From Microcaldota archaeon (GTDB lineage Archaea > Micrarchaeota > Micrarchaeia > Norongarragalinales > Norongarragalinaceae): a stretch of DNA of 20,342 nucleotides. This document shows positions 13,745 to 20,342 of the stretch, in pieces; positions within the stretch are counted from its first letter, which is position 1; every line of letters starts with the position of its first letter. The stretch spans positions 1-20,342 of the forward strand of contig JACROM010000084.1 of assembly GCA_016214445.1 (NCBI GenBank), in the 5' to 3' direction. The translations under genes were made by a program, and so were the position numbers. A model generated the notes under the pieces. That model ran no database searches. It worked only from the letters and a program-made list of their open reading frames with translations, and was not told the origin of the DNA.

Positions 13745-14440
13745 TCACCCTAGCCTGAAGAACCGCTTTATTTGCCCTACAAAGCCTTGGGCCTGCTCCT
13801 TCTCGTGCAGTTCCCTCGCAAGCGCCATCGCCCTCTCTCTTTCGTCATGCAGCATCATGGGCGACGGCTCTACTCTCGGGGGGAGGATGTCCCTGGCTGC
13901 TTGCTCATGGTACTCCTTCACGAGCGTCGGCGTCTCCTGAACTGCCACTATCTTCGGACTCGTCAGCTCATGCGCCAACTCGTCCTCCTGTTCAACAGGC
14001 GGCCTGAACACCACCCGTTTCGGCTGCTCGACCTGTACCGGCAGTTGCTCGTGCGGTTCCGGCAGCCGGAGTTCCTTCATCTCCGGCCTCTCAAGTTTCG
14101 GCGGCCTCATGCCCAACGGCAGCTCCTCGGGTTCCAAAACTTTTTGCACTGGCGACTGGGCTGATTCGCTCGCGCGCTGAATTTCTCGAGGAATATTCTC
14201 TTCTATGGAAAACTTTGGTTTTTCACGCTCCTGACTGCCAGCTGCTTCAGGCAATTGAATTGGTTCCTGTTTTTCTCCACCAGCCTCTTCGCTTTTTTCC
14301 GCTCGCGGAAGCTCCGGCAGCTTCTGCTCGTTTGGCCGTACTTCCGGCTGCTCTGAAGGAAGGTCTGGAACGTCAACCTGTTTTTCGGGCGACTCGACAA
14401 CATCGGGTTCCTTCAACGAAACAATCTTCGGTTTTTCCAT
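13745..14440 (-). CDS. Pro/Glu-rich, probably disordered protein of the ubiquitin cluster
   Basis: From the ATG at 14440 (MEKPKIVSLKEPD) the protein is 231 aa. Most of it is low-complexity Pro, Glu, Gln, Lys and Arg without predicted globular cores. The last 50 residues are more helical (HDERERAMALARELHEKEQ), ending in a basic amphipathic GFVGQIKRFFRLG. I recognise no family. It is the first gene of the - strand block, transcribed from the promoter shared with the ubiquitin-like gene. Its first residues resemble those of the Glu-rich protein at 15693 (EKPKI plus charged residues). It could be a substrate, scaffold or proteasome-recruiting tail. The frame is open upstream to 14494 but that part crosses the promoter. 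Confidence 0.7.
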   Translation of the reverse strand: MEKPKIVSLKEPDVVESPEKQVDVPDLPSEQPEVRPNEQKLPELPRAEKSEEAGGEKQEPIQLPEAAGSQEREKPKFSIEENIPREIQRASESAQSPVQKVLEPEELPLGMRPPKLERPEMKELRLPEPHEQLPVQVEQPKRVVFRPPVEQEDELAHELTSPKIVAVQETPTLVKEYHEQAARDILPPRVEPSPMMLHDERERAMALARELHEKEQAQGFVGQIKRFFRLG

Positions 14441-14489
14441 GCTTTTGTAGAGGCGCCTAAGGTTAAAGAAAGTTGCGCAATAGGCAAAA

Positions 14490-14554
14490 AACAAGCTTTT
14501 ATAGCAAGACCAGCAAATGAATCTACGAAATAGGTCGGTCTTGCTATATAATTC
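14490..14554. promoter_or_regulatory. Bidirectional promoter with 12-bp inverted repeat overlapping both TATA boxes
   Basis: TATAGCAAGACC (14500-14511) and GGTCTTGCTATA (14537-14548) are perfect inverted copies with a 25-base spacer. Read outward, each arm becomes a core promoter: GGTCTTGCTATATAAT toward the ubiquitin-like gene and GGTCTTGCTATAAAAG toward the - strand block. Each TATA lies about 35 to 50 bases from its start codon, so these mRNAs have short leaders; GGAAGGGG precedes the ubiquitin-like ATG by about 8 bases. One factor bound here could control both directions. Confidence 0.75.
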
Positions 14555-14584
14555 TCAAGGCCATAACTGGAAGGGGATGAGACT

Positions 14585-14827
14585 ATGACGGAATTCAACA
14601 TAACGATAACCCACACGACAACAGGCAAGGAGATAACCATGGCAGTGGAGCCGCACTTCACGGTTTCCTCGGTAATCGAGGTTCTGGCTGAAAGCCTGAA
14701 GCTGAAGGACCGGTTTGTCCTGGCGACTAAGGAAAACAAGATAATCGGCCCGGACGTGACAATCGAGGAAGCCGGAATCAAGGAAGGCGACTCTTTGCTT
14801 TTGATGCCCGACCCGACAGGCGGCTGA
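14585..14827 (+). CDS. Ubiquitin-like protein with exposed C-terminal Gly-Gly
   Basis: The 80-aa protein has a beta-grasp pattern: strand FNITITHT, strand KEITMAV, the central helix SSVIEVLAESLKL, strand FVLAT, then IIGPDVTIEEAGIKEGDSLLLM, which parallels the ubiquitin segment around its second half (a DGRTLSDYNI-like turn then a final strand). It ends PDPTGG, so the conjugation-competent Gly-Gly is present without any processed tail. Several lysines could accept chains (for instance Lys39, Lys41, Lys49, Lys52, Lys66). It is the first gene of the + strand block and is followed by the E2 after 14 bases. SAMP/Urm1-like sulfur carrier function is the alternative, but the E2 next door favours protein conjugation. 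Confidence 0.87.
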   Translation: MTEFNITITHTTTGKEITMAVEPHFTVSSVIEVLAESLKLKDRFVLATKENKIIGPDVTIEEAGIKEGDSLLLMPDPTGG

Positions 14828-14841
14828 GAGGCGCATAAGAA

Positions 14842-15306
14842 ATGCAGTTGCCCGAAGACATATGGAAAAGGCGGCTGGAAAGCGAGCACAACGAAATGAC
14901 GCGGAGCGGGATACGCTTCGAAGCCAACTCGGAATACACCGAATACACCCTCAGCCTGCAGGGCGAAGGGTACGCCAAAGAAGGCGAGACAGTCAAGCCA
15001 AGGCTTCAGCACGCTGTACTCGTTGAAATACGCAGGACCTACCCTTACCCGGGAGGAGTGAACGCCTACTGGCTAACCCCAATATTCCATCCCAACATCC
15101 GCAGGGAGGACGGCGCGGTCTGCATCCAATTGGTGAACGCGTGGAGCGAAACCCAGAACCTGGTGAGCCTCATCGGGGGGTTGAAGCAGTTGCTGGAAAA
15201 CCCGAACCCGCAGAGCCCTTTGAACGAGGATGCCGCGAGATACTTCCTAGAACACCCTAACCTAGCACAGCACAAACCCAAAGGTCCGAGGATTGTCAAG
15301 TTGTGA
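14842..15306 (+). CDS. E2-like ubiquitin-conjugating enzyme (UBC fold)
   Basis: The 154-aa protein matches the UBC core: N-terminal helix (1-22), strands up to HAVLVEIRRTYPYPGG, the HPN motif FHPNI (His83-Pro84-Asn85), and active-site Cys94 in DGAVCIQLV, nine residues after the HPN Asn as in eukaryotic E2s. NAWSETQNLVSLIGGLKQLL follows, then NPQSPLNEDAARYF, the conserved PN..dPLN.eA helix. It should accept the ubiquitin-like protein from the E1 and pass it to lysines, probably with the RING-like protein. It lies 14 bases after the ubiquitin-like gene and 5 bases before the next gene. This is an unusually eukaryote-like E2. Confidence 0.92.
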   Translation: MQLPEDIWKRRLESEHNEMTRSGIRFEANSEYTEYTLSLQGEGYAKEGETVKPRLQHAVLVEIRRTYPYPGGVNAYWLTPIFHPNIRREDGAVCIQLVNAWSETQNLVSLIGGLKQLLENPNPQSPLNEDAARYFLEHPNLAQHKPKGPRIVKL

Positions 15307-15311
15307 TGTGA

Positions 15312-15536
15312 ATGTTGCGTTTATTGGAAAAACTGCAAGAATTGAAAGAAAAAAAAACAATAGAAGGCGCCATAATCACGCACTTCGCCCACTATAAGAC
15401 AGGCCACGGCACCATGAGAGCGACGGTTTATCTCGAACCCAGGAAAAACGAGCCTGCTGAGCTGTGGGAAAGCAGGGTCGCCGCGCTTGTTGAAGGTTGT
15501 GGTTCCGTGCGCCAATCAAGAAAAAGGAGGAAATAG
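15312..15536 (+). CDS. Hypothetical protein, first half of a possible frameshifted gene
   Basis: The 74-aa frame starts 5 bases after the E2 stop. It has a Lys/Leu-rich helix (1-15), then IEGAIITHFAHYKTGHGTMRATVYLEP, a beta-rich part, then a helix ending RQSRKRRK. No family is recognised. The frame after it (15497-15682) overlaps in the -1 register and reads naturally as a continuation (KKEEIAEKLRGMKE). The crossover could be at the A-run 15518-15525. Either the two are separate overlapping genes, or one base is missing from the sequence, or ribosomes shift frame there. Confidence 0.6.
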   Translation: MLRLLEKLQELKEKKTIEGAIITHFAHYKTGHGTMRATVYLEPRKNEPAELWESRVAALVEGCGSVRQSRKRRK

Positions 15537-15682
15537 CTGAAAAATTGAGGGGAATGAAAGAGACGATGTACACGGAAATAAGATGGGATCAGGAAGATCC
15601 GCTAATCGAACAATTCAGACTAAACAAGTTAAAGTGGCACACCACGCAGTACACGACTAAAGGCAAACCCCACACAAACTAG
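15497..15682 (+). CDS. Hypothetical short frame, possible second half of the preceding gene
   Basis: As a separate gene it would use a TTG at 15497 (61 aa) or an ATG at 15554 (42 aa, MKETMYTEIRWDQEDPLIEQ). It is charged at the start and ends with aromatic and polar residues (KWHTTQYTTKGK). The TTG has no ribosome-binding site, and GAGGGGA touches the ATG at 15554, too close for a normal Shine-Dalgarno. Both points favour its being the tail of the protein that begins at 15312. I do not recognise a family. Confidence 0.5.
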   Translation: MWFRAPIKKKEEIAEKLRGMKETMYTEIRWDQEDPLIEQFRLNKLKWHTTQYTTKGKPHTN

Positions 15683-15692
15683 GGAACAGGAA

Positions 15693-16133
15693 ATGACTGA
15701 AAAACCAAAAATAATCAAGGTAAGGGAACTCGAAATACCTGAAAAGGAGCCGCCGAGCGAGGAAGAGTACGAGTTCTTGGAAACCTACGAGCCGGAAGGG
15801 GAGGAAGAAACCGGAGAGGACAAAGAGGAAGAAAAAACAGAAGGGGAAAAAGGGGCTGGAGGGGAAAGGGAAGAAAGCGGCGCAGACGGGACGAAGGAAG
15901 AAGAAAAAGAAACAGAAGGAGAAGAAAAACAAGAGCAAACAACCGAAGCAAACGGAACCGAAGGGAAGGAAGAAGGCAAAACAACGGAAAGAAAGAAAAA
16001 GGATGAAACAACCGAAGGAAAAGAAGAAAGCGAACCAACTGAAGGGAAGCAAGGCAACGGGACTGAAAACAAGGAAACGGGCGAAAACACCAACCAAAGC
16101 GAAACAGAGAAAAACAGCTGGGAACAAGAGTGA
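15693..16133 (+). CDS. Glu-rich low-complexity acidic protein
   Basis: The 146-aa protein starts MTEKPKIIKVRELEIPEKEP and then becomes an almost uninterrupted run of Glu, Lys, Thr and Gly, with TEGKE/TEGEE-like units. It is surely disordered and strongly acidic. No family is recognised. The N-terminal KPKI block resembles that of the disordered protein encoded at 13745-14440, so both may dock on the same partner. GGAACAGGAA precedes the ATG. It sits 10 bases after the previous stop and 4 bases before the next gene, within the ubiquitin operon. The reverse strand is also open but gives only a Phe/Leu/Ser-rich artefact. Confidence 0.7.
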   Translation: MTEKPKIIKVRELEIPEKEPPSEEEYEFLETYEPEGEEETGEDKEEEKTEGEKGAGGEREESGADGTKEEEKETEGEEKQEQTTEANGTEGKEEGKTTERKKKDETTEGKEESEPTEGKQGNGTENKETGENTNQSETEKNSWEQE

Positions 16134-16137
16134 AAGC

Positions 16138-16551
16138 ATGCCGTTCAAAGCACTGAAAAAAAGGCTTGAATTACGGAACGTCAGAAAAAATAACGTCTAT
16201 TACGCCACACTCGAAGCAAAAGCATATCTCCCGGAAGAAATAGGAAAAGTAGAATTGGCGGAGAAAATAGGAGAACGCTGGTTTGGATTAAAAATAGGAG
16301 AACGCTGGTTTGGATTAAAAATAGGGGAACGCTGGCCCTGGTTAAAAAAAGAACTTGAAGAAATAACCGTTACCGCACACCTCAAAGAAAAAATCCACCA
16401 TGAAAGCAACGAAGTAACTGCGTTTAAGGACCGCCTAGAGGCTCTAATTGAAGACGTGGGAAAGGGCTTAAGCGTAAAAACAAGCCAAGCGAAGCCCATA
16501 ATCAGAGAAAACAAAGTAATCGCGTATTCGTTCGACGTAACCAAAACCTAA
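16138..16551 (+). CDS. Hypothetical protein with a triple 9-residue repeat
   Basis: From the ATG at 16138 (MPFKALKKRLE) the protein is 137 aa. A 27-base unit is repeated three times at 16264-16344, giving KIGERWFGL, KIGERWFGL and KIGERWPWL. The first two copies are identical at the DNA level, so the expansion is recent or actively maintained. The rest has a charged helix (LKEKIHHESNEVTAFKDRLE) and a beta-strand ending. The function is unknown. It is the last gene of the ubiquitin operon and overlaps the convergent Lhr gene tail by 4 bases. Confidence 0.7.
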   Translation: MPFKALKKRLELRNVRKNNVYYATLEAKAYLPEEIGKVELAEKIGERWFGLKIGERWFGLKIGERWPWLKKELEEITVTAHLKEKIHHESNEVTAFKDRLEALIEDVGKGLSVKTSQAKPIIRENKVIAYSFDVTKT

Positions 16552-19097
16552 GCCCTCCAGAACCTCTTTGTGCGGATGAACTCCTTCTGGCCGGTAAGCA
16601 AGTCGTAGAACAGCGATTCGTCGGTTTTCTGCAGGCGGCCGAGAAGCCTCGCAGCAGTCTCCGGGCCGACCCCGTAAACGCTCAAGGCGTAAAGGGCTTT
16701 CTGGCCGTAGGCCGATACGAGCGAAGCAACCTTCTTTTGCTCCTTCTTGCCGAAAAACTCGTCGGGAACAATCTGGTTGGAAGAACAGAAGATGCACTTT
16801 GGTTCGGGAAAAGAACCGAGGGTCTTCGAAAAGAACTGCTTGCAGTAAGTGCACCGCAGCTTCACCTTCTTCGCCCTAAGCTCTTCGGCAAACGCTTCCA
16901 GAACCTTTTCAGTCGGCTCTGCAGCAACGTACAGCTCCGAAAAGCCACCAGCATCAAGGGCGTTCTTCGCAAGCGAAGACCACTTCTCAACTGAAGCAAC
17001 AGGAACGCGGAAAGGTATGAAAGAGAAGGCCGACAAGTCTATCTTGTCGTAGAACAGTTCGCTGAAAACCTCCTCCGAAATAACGGAGTTCTTCATCAAC
17101 GCAGCGAGGCGCTTGACGCTTATTGCATTGTAGTCGCGGTCTTTCCTCAACAGGCCAAAACGCTTCGCGACGTGGACAAACCGCCGCAAAAACAAAGGCG
17201 ACTCAAATAAATTGGTTTTAAGGAACGAACGCGCGTCAACTGACCGCAGGTGAAGCAGGTTTTCAACGAGCTTGTCAGGTTCGGCTTTCCGTGAAAACTC
17301 GAAGATGATGGTGTACGCGGAGGCGCGCGAACGGACGCTCTTCCCTTGAAGGGAAAACAATATCGAAACACCTTTCGCTATTGCCTCGTTCGCCTTGTGC
17401 CCGAGGAAACTGTGCAGAACACAGGCAGTATCACGGCACTCCAGCGACATTCCCTCCTCCTTTAGCACGGAAGCGACATCACGGGCCACGTCCATGGTAA
17501 CCGGAATCTCCTCACCAATCCAGTCCGGGATCGCAGCGGAAAAATCGCGGCACGGCTCAACCACCACTTCGTCATCGCTCACGCTCAAGACCTTCCACGC
17601 CTTCCCTCGCGCTATAAAGGAAGCGCCCTCGGCGAGATAGTTGGAAACGAAAGCCTCGTCCAGCATTGCCACGTTCTTGTTGGTTTCGGCGTTCTTGACG
17701 AAAAACCTCTTCTCGTCCGGGATGGTGCTCAGGTTCTCGTAGTAATAAAACCTCAGCCTCTTAGTTGACTCAACGGTTTTACCGTCAGAAGCGATTATGC
17801 CAGAGGAAGCGAGCTCCTGCGCAACCGCCTGCAGGTCTTCAAGCGAAACATCCTTGAACGGCTCGGCTTCGCGGAAAACCTTCAACGCATGTTCAAGGCG
17901 AACAGGACCGTACTCCATTATGAGCCCGCAGAGCTGCTGCGCCAGAACATCCAACGCCTTCTGCCTTTTGCGCTGAACATCCAGCTTCGCCTCGTGGGCC
18001 CGCCTCACCAACACTTCGGCCTCCAGCGCGTCCATCTCATCCAAGGCAAGAATAACCCCTTTGGGGGTCAAGTGCTTTCGGTGACCGCTCCTCCCGACCC
18101 GCTGGACTAGCCTTGAAACCTGGCGCGGCGAACCCATCTGGATGACCAAGTCAACCTCGCCGATGTCCATGCCCAGCTCAAGGGAGGAAGTGCATACAAG
18201 CGCCTTCAGCGAGCCTCTCTTGAATTCCTCCTCCACTTCCAGCCTCGCCTCCTTGGAAAGCGAGGAATGGTGAACTGCGAAATCCTCGCCCAATACTCCC
18301 CCGAGCAAGGCACCCAACGCCTCGGCCATGAAGCGCGTGTTCACGAAAATCAGCGTCTTGGAATGCGACTTCACCAGCGCCTCAATTGCCTTCAAACGCG
18401 AGGACGTCTCTGCAGACAGGCCGGAAAGGGCCTTGCCCGAAGAACCGCGGGTTACTTCGAGCTTCATGGACCTCAGGTGCGAACAGTCAACTACTTCTAC
18501 TCCTTTGCCGAGGAAAGCGGCCACGTCTTCAGGCGAATAAACAGTAGCGCTCAAACCAATAATCTGGAAACGCGAAAGAAGGCGCAACCGCTCGAGCGCC
18601 AAGCTCAGCTGCACCCCGCGTTTGGAGTAAGCCAGTTCATGAACTTCGTCCACCACCACAAACCGTACGTTTTTCAGGGAATCCCGCATGCCCGCAACGA
18701 GCAGAGCATTGAGGCTTTCGGGAGTGGAAATCAAAACATGAGGAGGCCTCGCCTTCTGCTTCACTCTCTCGTAGGAGGAGGTGTCGCCGTGCCTGACGCC
18801 CAACCGCAAACCAAGCATCTTGCAGTAAAACCTCAAACGCTCAAGCATGTCCCGGTTCAACGCCTTGAGCGGAGTCAGGTAAAGCACCTGCACCCCTTCT
18901 CCTTTTTGCTCCGCGAGCTTGGAGAGAACAGGAAGCATGGCGGCCTCGGTTTTGCCGAAGCCAGTTGGCGCTATAAGGAGAACATTCTTGCCTTCGAGAA
19001 TGAGCGGAAACGCTTTTGCCTGGACTTCGGTAAACTCGCTGAGGCCCTTGACTTCCGCCAAACGCGCGACGTCAGGATGAAGGCCGGTAGAAGACAT
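16548..19097 (-). CDS. lhr: Lhr-type superfamily 2 helicase
   Basis: From the ATG at 19097 the protein is 849 aa. It has all SF2 motifs: the Q-motif region FTEVQ, Walker A APTGFGKT (43-50), TPLKALNRD (75-83), ISTPESL (123-129), DEVH (150-153), GLSAT, LIFVNTR, then SSLELGMDIGEVD and QRVGRSGHR. A winged-helix and the Lhr beta-barrel region (IARGKAWKVLSV) follow. Near the C-terminus are CTYC (749-752) and CIFC (768-771), a zinc ribbon, and a helix-hairpin-helix-like YGVGPETAARLL. Lhr helicases are 3'-5' DNA or RNA-DNA translocases in archaeal repair. The upstream open stretch to 19208 is the antisense of the divergent gene. TTTTTATC near 19121-19128 is a fitting TATA box. Confidence 0.92.
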   Translation of the reverse strand: MSSTGLHPDVARLAEVKGLSEFTEVQAKAFPLILEGKNVLLIAPTGFGKTEAAMLPVLSKLAEQKGEGVQVLYLTPLKALNRDMLERLRFYCKMLGLRLGVRHGDTSSYERVKQKARPPHVLISTPESLNALLVAGMRDSLKNVRFVVVDEVHELAYSKRGVQLSLALERLRLLSRFQIIGLSATVYSPEDVAAFLGKGVEVVDCSHLRSMKLEVTRGSSGKALSGLSAETSSRLKAIEALVKSHSKTLIFVNTRFMAEALGALLGGVLGEDFAVHHSSLSKEARLEVEEEFKRGSLKALVCTSSLELGMDIGEVDLVIQMGSPRQVSRLVQRVGRSGHRKHLTPKGVILALDEMDALEAEVLVRRAHEAKLDVQRKRQKALDVLAQQLCGLIMEYGPVRLEHALKVFREAEPFKDVSLEDLQAVAQELASSGIIASDGKTVESTKRLRFYYYENLSTIPDEKRFFVKNAETNKNVAMLDEAFVSNYLAEGASFIARGKAWKVLSVSDDEVVVEPCRDFSAAIPDWIGEEIPVTMDVARDVASVLKEEGMSLECRDTACVLHSFLGHKANEAIAKGVSILFSLQGKSVRSRASAYTIIFEFSRKAEPDKLVENLLHLRSVDARSFLKTNLFESPLFLRRFVHVAKRFGLLRKDRDYNAISVKRLAALMKNSVISEEVFSELFYDKIDLSAFSFIPFRVPVASVEKWSSLAKNALDAGGFSELYVAAEPTEKVLEAFAEELRAKKVKLRCTYCKQFFSKTLGSFPEPKCIFCSSNQIVPDEFFGKKEQKKVASLVSAYGQKALYALSVYGVGPETAARLLGRLQKTDESLFYDLLTGQKEFIRTKRFWRA

Positions 19098-19132
19098 GAA
19101 GCTTTTATGCACTGGCGGCGATAAAAAGGGGT

Positions 19133-19435
19133 ATGCGTTATGAAGAAGCCAAAAGGCGTCTTGCGAACGAAGCTCTAAAGGATGCCGAAAACAGGTCAGA
19201 AACCCCAAGAATAATCAAGGAGCATTTAGTTAACGCAGGTTACGGCTCCAAGAAATCTTCGCAAGCCTTGCCGCGCATCTGGAAACAGTTGGCCGAGGCT
19301 GTGGTTACAAAAGAACAGGAAATGATACTCTACACAAACGCAAAATTGCCGTCGCTAAAATTGCTCCTTCAAAAAGGAATAGCGCAACGCCTCGGGAGAA
19401 TGCGGTGGGCGGTACCAAGAAGCTACACGCAATAG
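19133..19435 (+). CDS. Hypothetical 100-aa basic protein
   Basis: The protein starts MRYEEAKRRLANEALKDAEN and is Lys/Arg-rich and mainly helical. No known domain is recognised. It diverges from the Lhr gene across 35 bases; CTTTTATGC (19102-19110) about 25 bases upstream could be its TATA box, giving a leaderless mRNA. A hairpin CCGCCAA-CTTT-TTGGCGG (19447-19464) lies 12 bases after the stop and may end transcription. It could be a small regulator or a degraded gene near the insertion element. Confidence 0.6.
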   Translation: MRYEEAKRRLANEALKDAENRSETPRIIKEHLVNAGYGSKKSSQALPRIWKQLAEAVVTKEQEMILYTNAKLPSLKLLLQKGIAQRLGRMRWAVPRSYTQ

Positions 19436-19446
19436 TTGTCGGTATA

Positions 19447-19464
19447 CCGCCAACTTTTTGGCGG
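19447..19464. terminator. Hairpin after the small hypothetical gene
   Basis: CCGCCAA (19447-19453) pairs perfectly with TTGGCGG (19458-19464) over a CTTT loop, 12 bases beyond the TAG of the gene ending at 19435. There is no clear T-run after it, so a terminator role is tentative. Confidence 0.4.
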
Positions 19465-19519
19465 AGCCTGAAAAGAAGAAAAATACCACAAAAAACACCC
19501 AAAACCCTACATTCCGACC

Positions 19520-20342
19520 TGTTGAGTCCTGATATTATTTCCCACTTCGTTGTGAACCATTGATTTCATTACAAATCACCACCCAAATAAGTCTTTCGTC
19601 AACCCAAACACGTGTTCGGGAGCCAACCTCCGCAAAAACACCTCGGAAGGCGTCCGCAAACCCGTTCGCCCTCCAAATTACACGTGAACACCGACCCGTT
19701 GTCGGTAATGAACTCGCGAATGCAGGCAAAGTCCTGAACTGACTCTATCACCTGCAACGACATGGCCAACGTGGTTTCGACGGATTCGGCGTCGAATTCT
19801 CCGCCCGCAAGAATCTTGCGGGACGCGTCGTCAATCACCGCCAAAACGTGTTTTCCGTCTTTTGTGGGGTGCCAGTCCAAGTGGACTGCGCTCAAGGAGT
19901 GCTCGCGCTCGTAACAACGATATTTCCTGCGCTTTTGCTTGTTTTTGTTGGGTTTAGCCAAACCCTCCTGCAAGAGTATTTTGTGTATCCGGTTGTGGCC
20001 CATGAACGTGCGGTAGTCTTGTTCGATGACTTTCTCCAGGCGTCTTGCGCCAACGCGTTGTTGGGTGTGCGCTTCGCGCACGACTTCTGTTTCCCAGTCT
20101 TGAACGGGTTTCATTGGTCTCCCGACTCCGTTTCCTATTACTGGGAGCACGCCGTCCTTCAAGTATTTTGCGTACACCTGGTTTACTCGCCGTTTGCTTA
20201 TTCCGAGCTCTTTGGCAAGGTTTTTCGAGGATTTGCCCTTGTTTCGTTCGGTGACTAGCCGTATGATTAGTCGTTTCTTGAGCCTCATTGAAGAAGAACG
20301 CAGGGGGTTACTTAAGGTGGGAAATATTTTCGGGACTATACA
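19520..20342 (-). mobile_element. IS481-like insertion sequence, internally deleted, with both terminal repeats
   Basis: The left end reads TGTTGAGTCCTGATATTATT from 19520 and the right end, on the - strand from 20342, reads TGTATAGTCCCGAAAATATT; both continue TTCCCAC. About 21 of the first 26 bases agree, and TGT termini suit the IS3/IS481 group. The element is about 823 bases, shorter than the usual 950 or more, because its transposase lost a central part. The right end coincides with the last base of the window, so a target-site duplication cannot be checked. Confidence 0.8.
19576..20288 (-). pseudogene. Broken IS481-like (rve) transposase
   Basis: The first 200 or so codons are intact: an N-terminal helix-turn-helix (LAKELGISKRRVNQVYAKYL), then the integrase core AVHLDWHPTKDGKHVLAVID with Asp138, and ITDNGSVFT with Asp196. 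Right after that the sequence jumps. The original frame ends at 19599 with nonsense residues, while another frame gives LRTPSEVFLRRLAPEHVF and stops at 19576-19578, which looks like the normal C-terminus of such transposases. The segment between, including the catalytic Glu, is missing, so the enzyme is inactive. The deletion junction is near 19650-19680. Confidence 0.8.

Noticed and set aside
15657..16148. Long Phe/Leu/Ser-rich frame on the - strand that looks like a membrane protein
   Set aside because: It is the reverse complement of the Glu/Lys-rich acidic gene; GAA/GAG codons read backwards as TTC/CTC produce this artefact.
18267..19124. Open frame of 285 codons on the + strand
   Set aside because: It is fully antisense to the Lhr helicase motifs; His/Gln/Arg-rich translation is typical of a shadow of a GC-biased gene.

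Overview
The window looks like a chromosomal segment of an archaeon. It carries a histone, an archaeal beta-CASP nuclease (aCPSF2 type), a RecJ/GAN-like DHH nuclease, an Nre-family repair protein, an archaeal-type D-aminoacyl-tRNA deacylase, a class III (QGxxEY) prepilin, an Lhr helicase, and many TATA boxes placed about 25 bases before start codons (leaderless mRNAs). Compact genes, many short hypothetical proteins and moderate GC fit a DPANN-type or similar uncultured lineage; the phylum is my inference and is not proven by the sequence.

Layout. 1-610: decayed transposase remnants (IS66-like, then a frameshifted IS1595/ISXO2-like one). 739-2129: a DUF4143-type AAA ATPase behind a multi-palindrome operator. 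2203-4150: a divergent pair, a transglutaminase-fold protein lacking its catalytic Cys and aCPSF2. 4192-5132: a DUF4258 toxin / zinc-finger-AbrB antitoxin / winged-helix operon with two tandem inverted repeats. 5223-8143: the DHH nuclease, the histone with a tiny leader gene, and an AAA ATPase. 8160-8460: an intergenic region with paired hairpins and an 11-bp repeat array. 8464-11013: Nre, the prepilin and the D-Tyr-tRNA deacylase.

11012-16551 is the highlight: a compact, complete eukaryote-like ubiquitin system. The + strand block 11012-12514 has a coiled-coil hypothetical, an E1-like enzyme and an AbrB regulator. The - strand block 14440-12516 has a disordered Pro/Glu-rich protein, an Rpn11-like JAMM protease and a winged-helix/RING-like protein (candidate E3). 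The + strand block 14585-16551 has a ubiquitin-like protein already ending in Gly-Gly, an E2 with HPN motif and active-site Cys, and four unknown small proteins including a Glu-rich disordered one. The last two blocks diverge from one promoter region in which a 12-bp perfect inverted repeat overlaps both TATA boxes, so conjugation and deconjugation genes are probably co-regulated. Activation (E1), transfer (E2), target choice (RING) and removal (JAMM) can all be assigned; the partner proteins are unexplained and are the most novel part.

16548-19097: Lhr helicase, divergent from a small hypothetical gene at 19133. 19520-20342: an IS481-like element whose two terminal inverted repeats are visible and whose transposase has lost its centre; its right end coincides with the window end. 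No tRNA, rRNA or CRISPR array was found.
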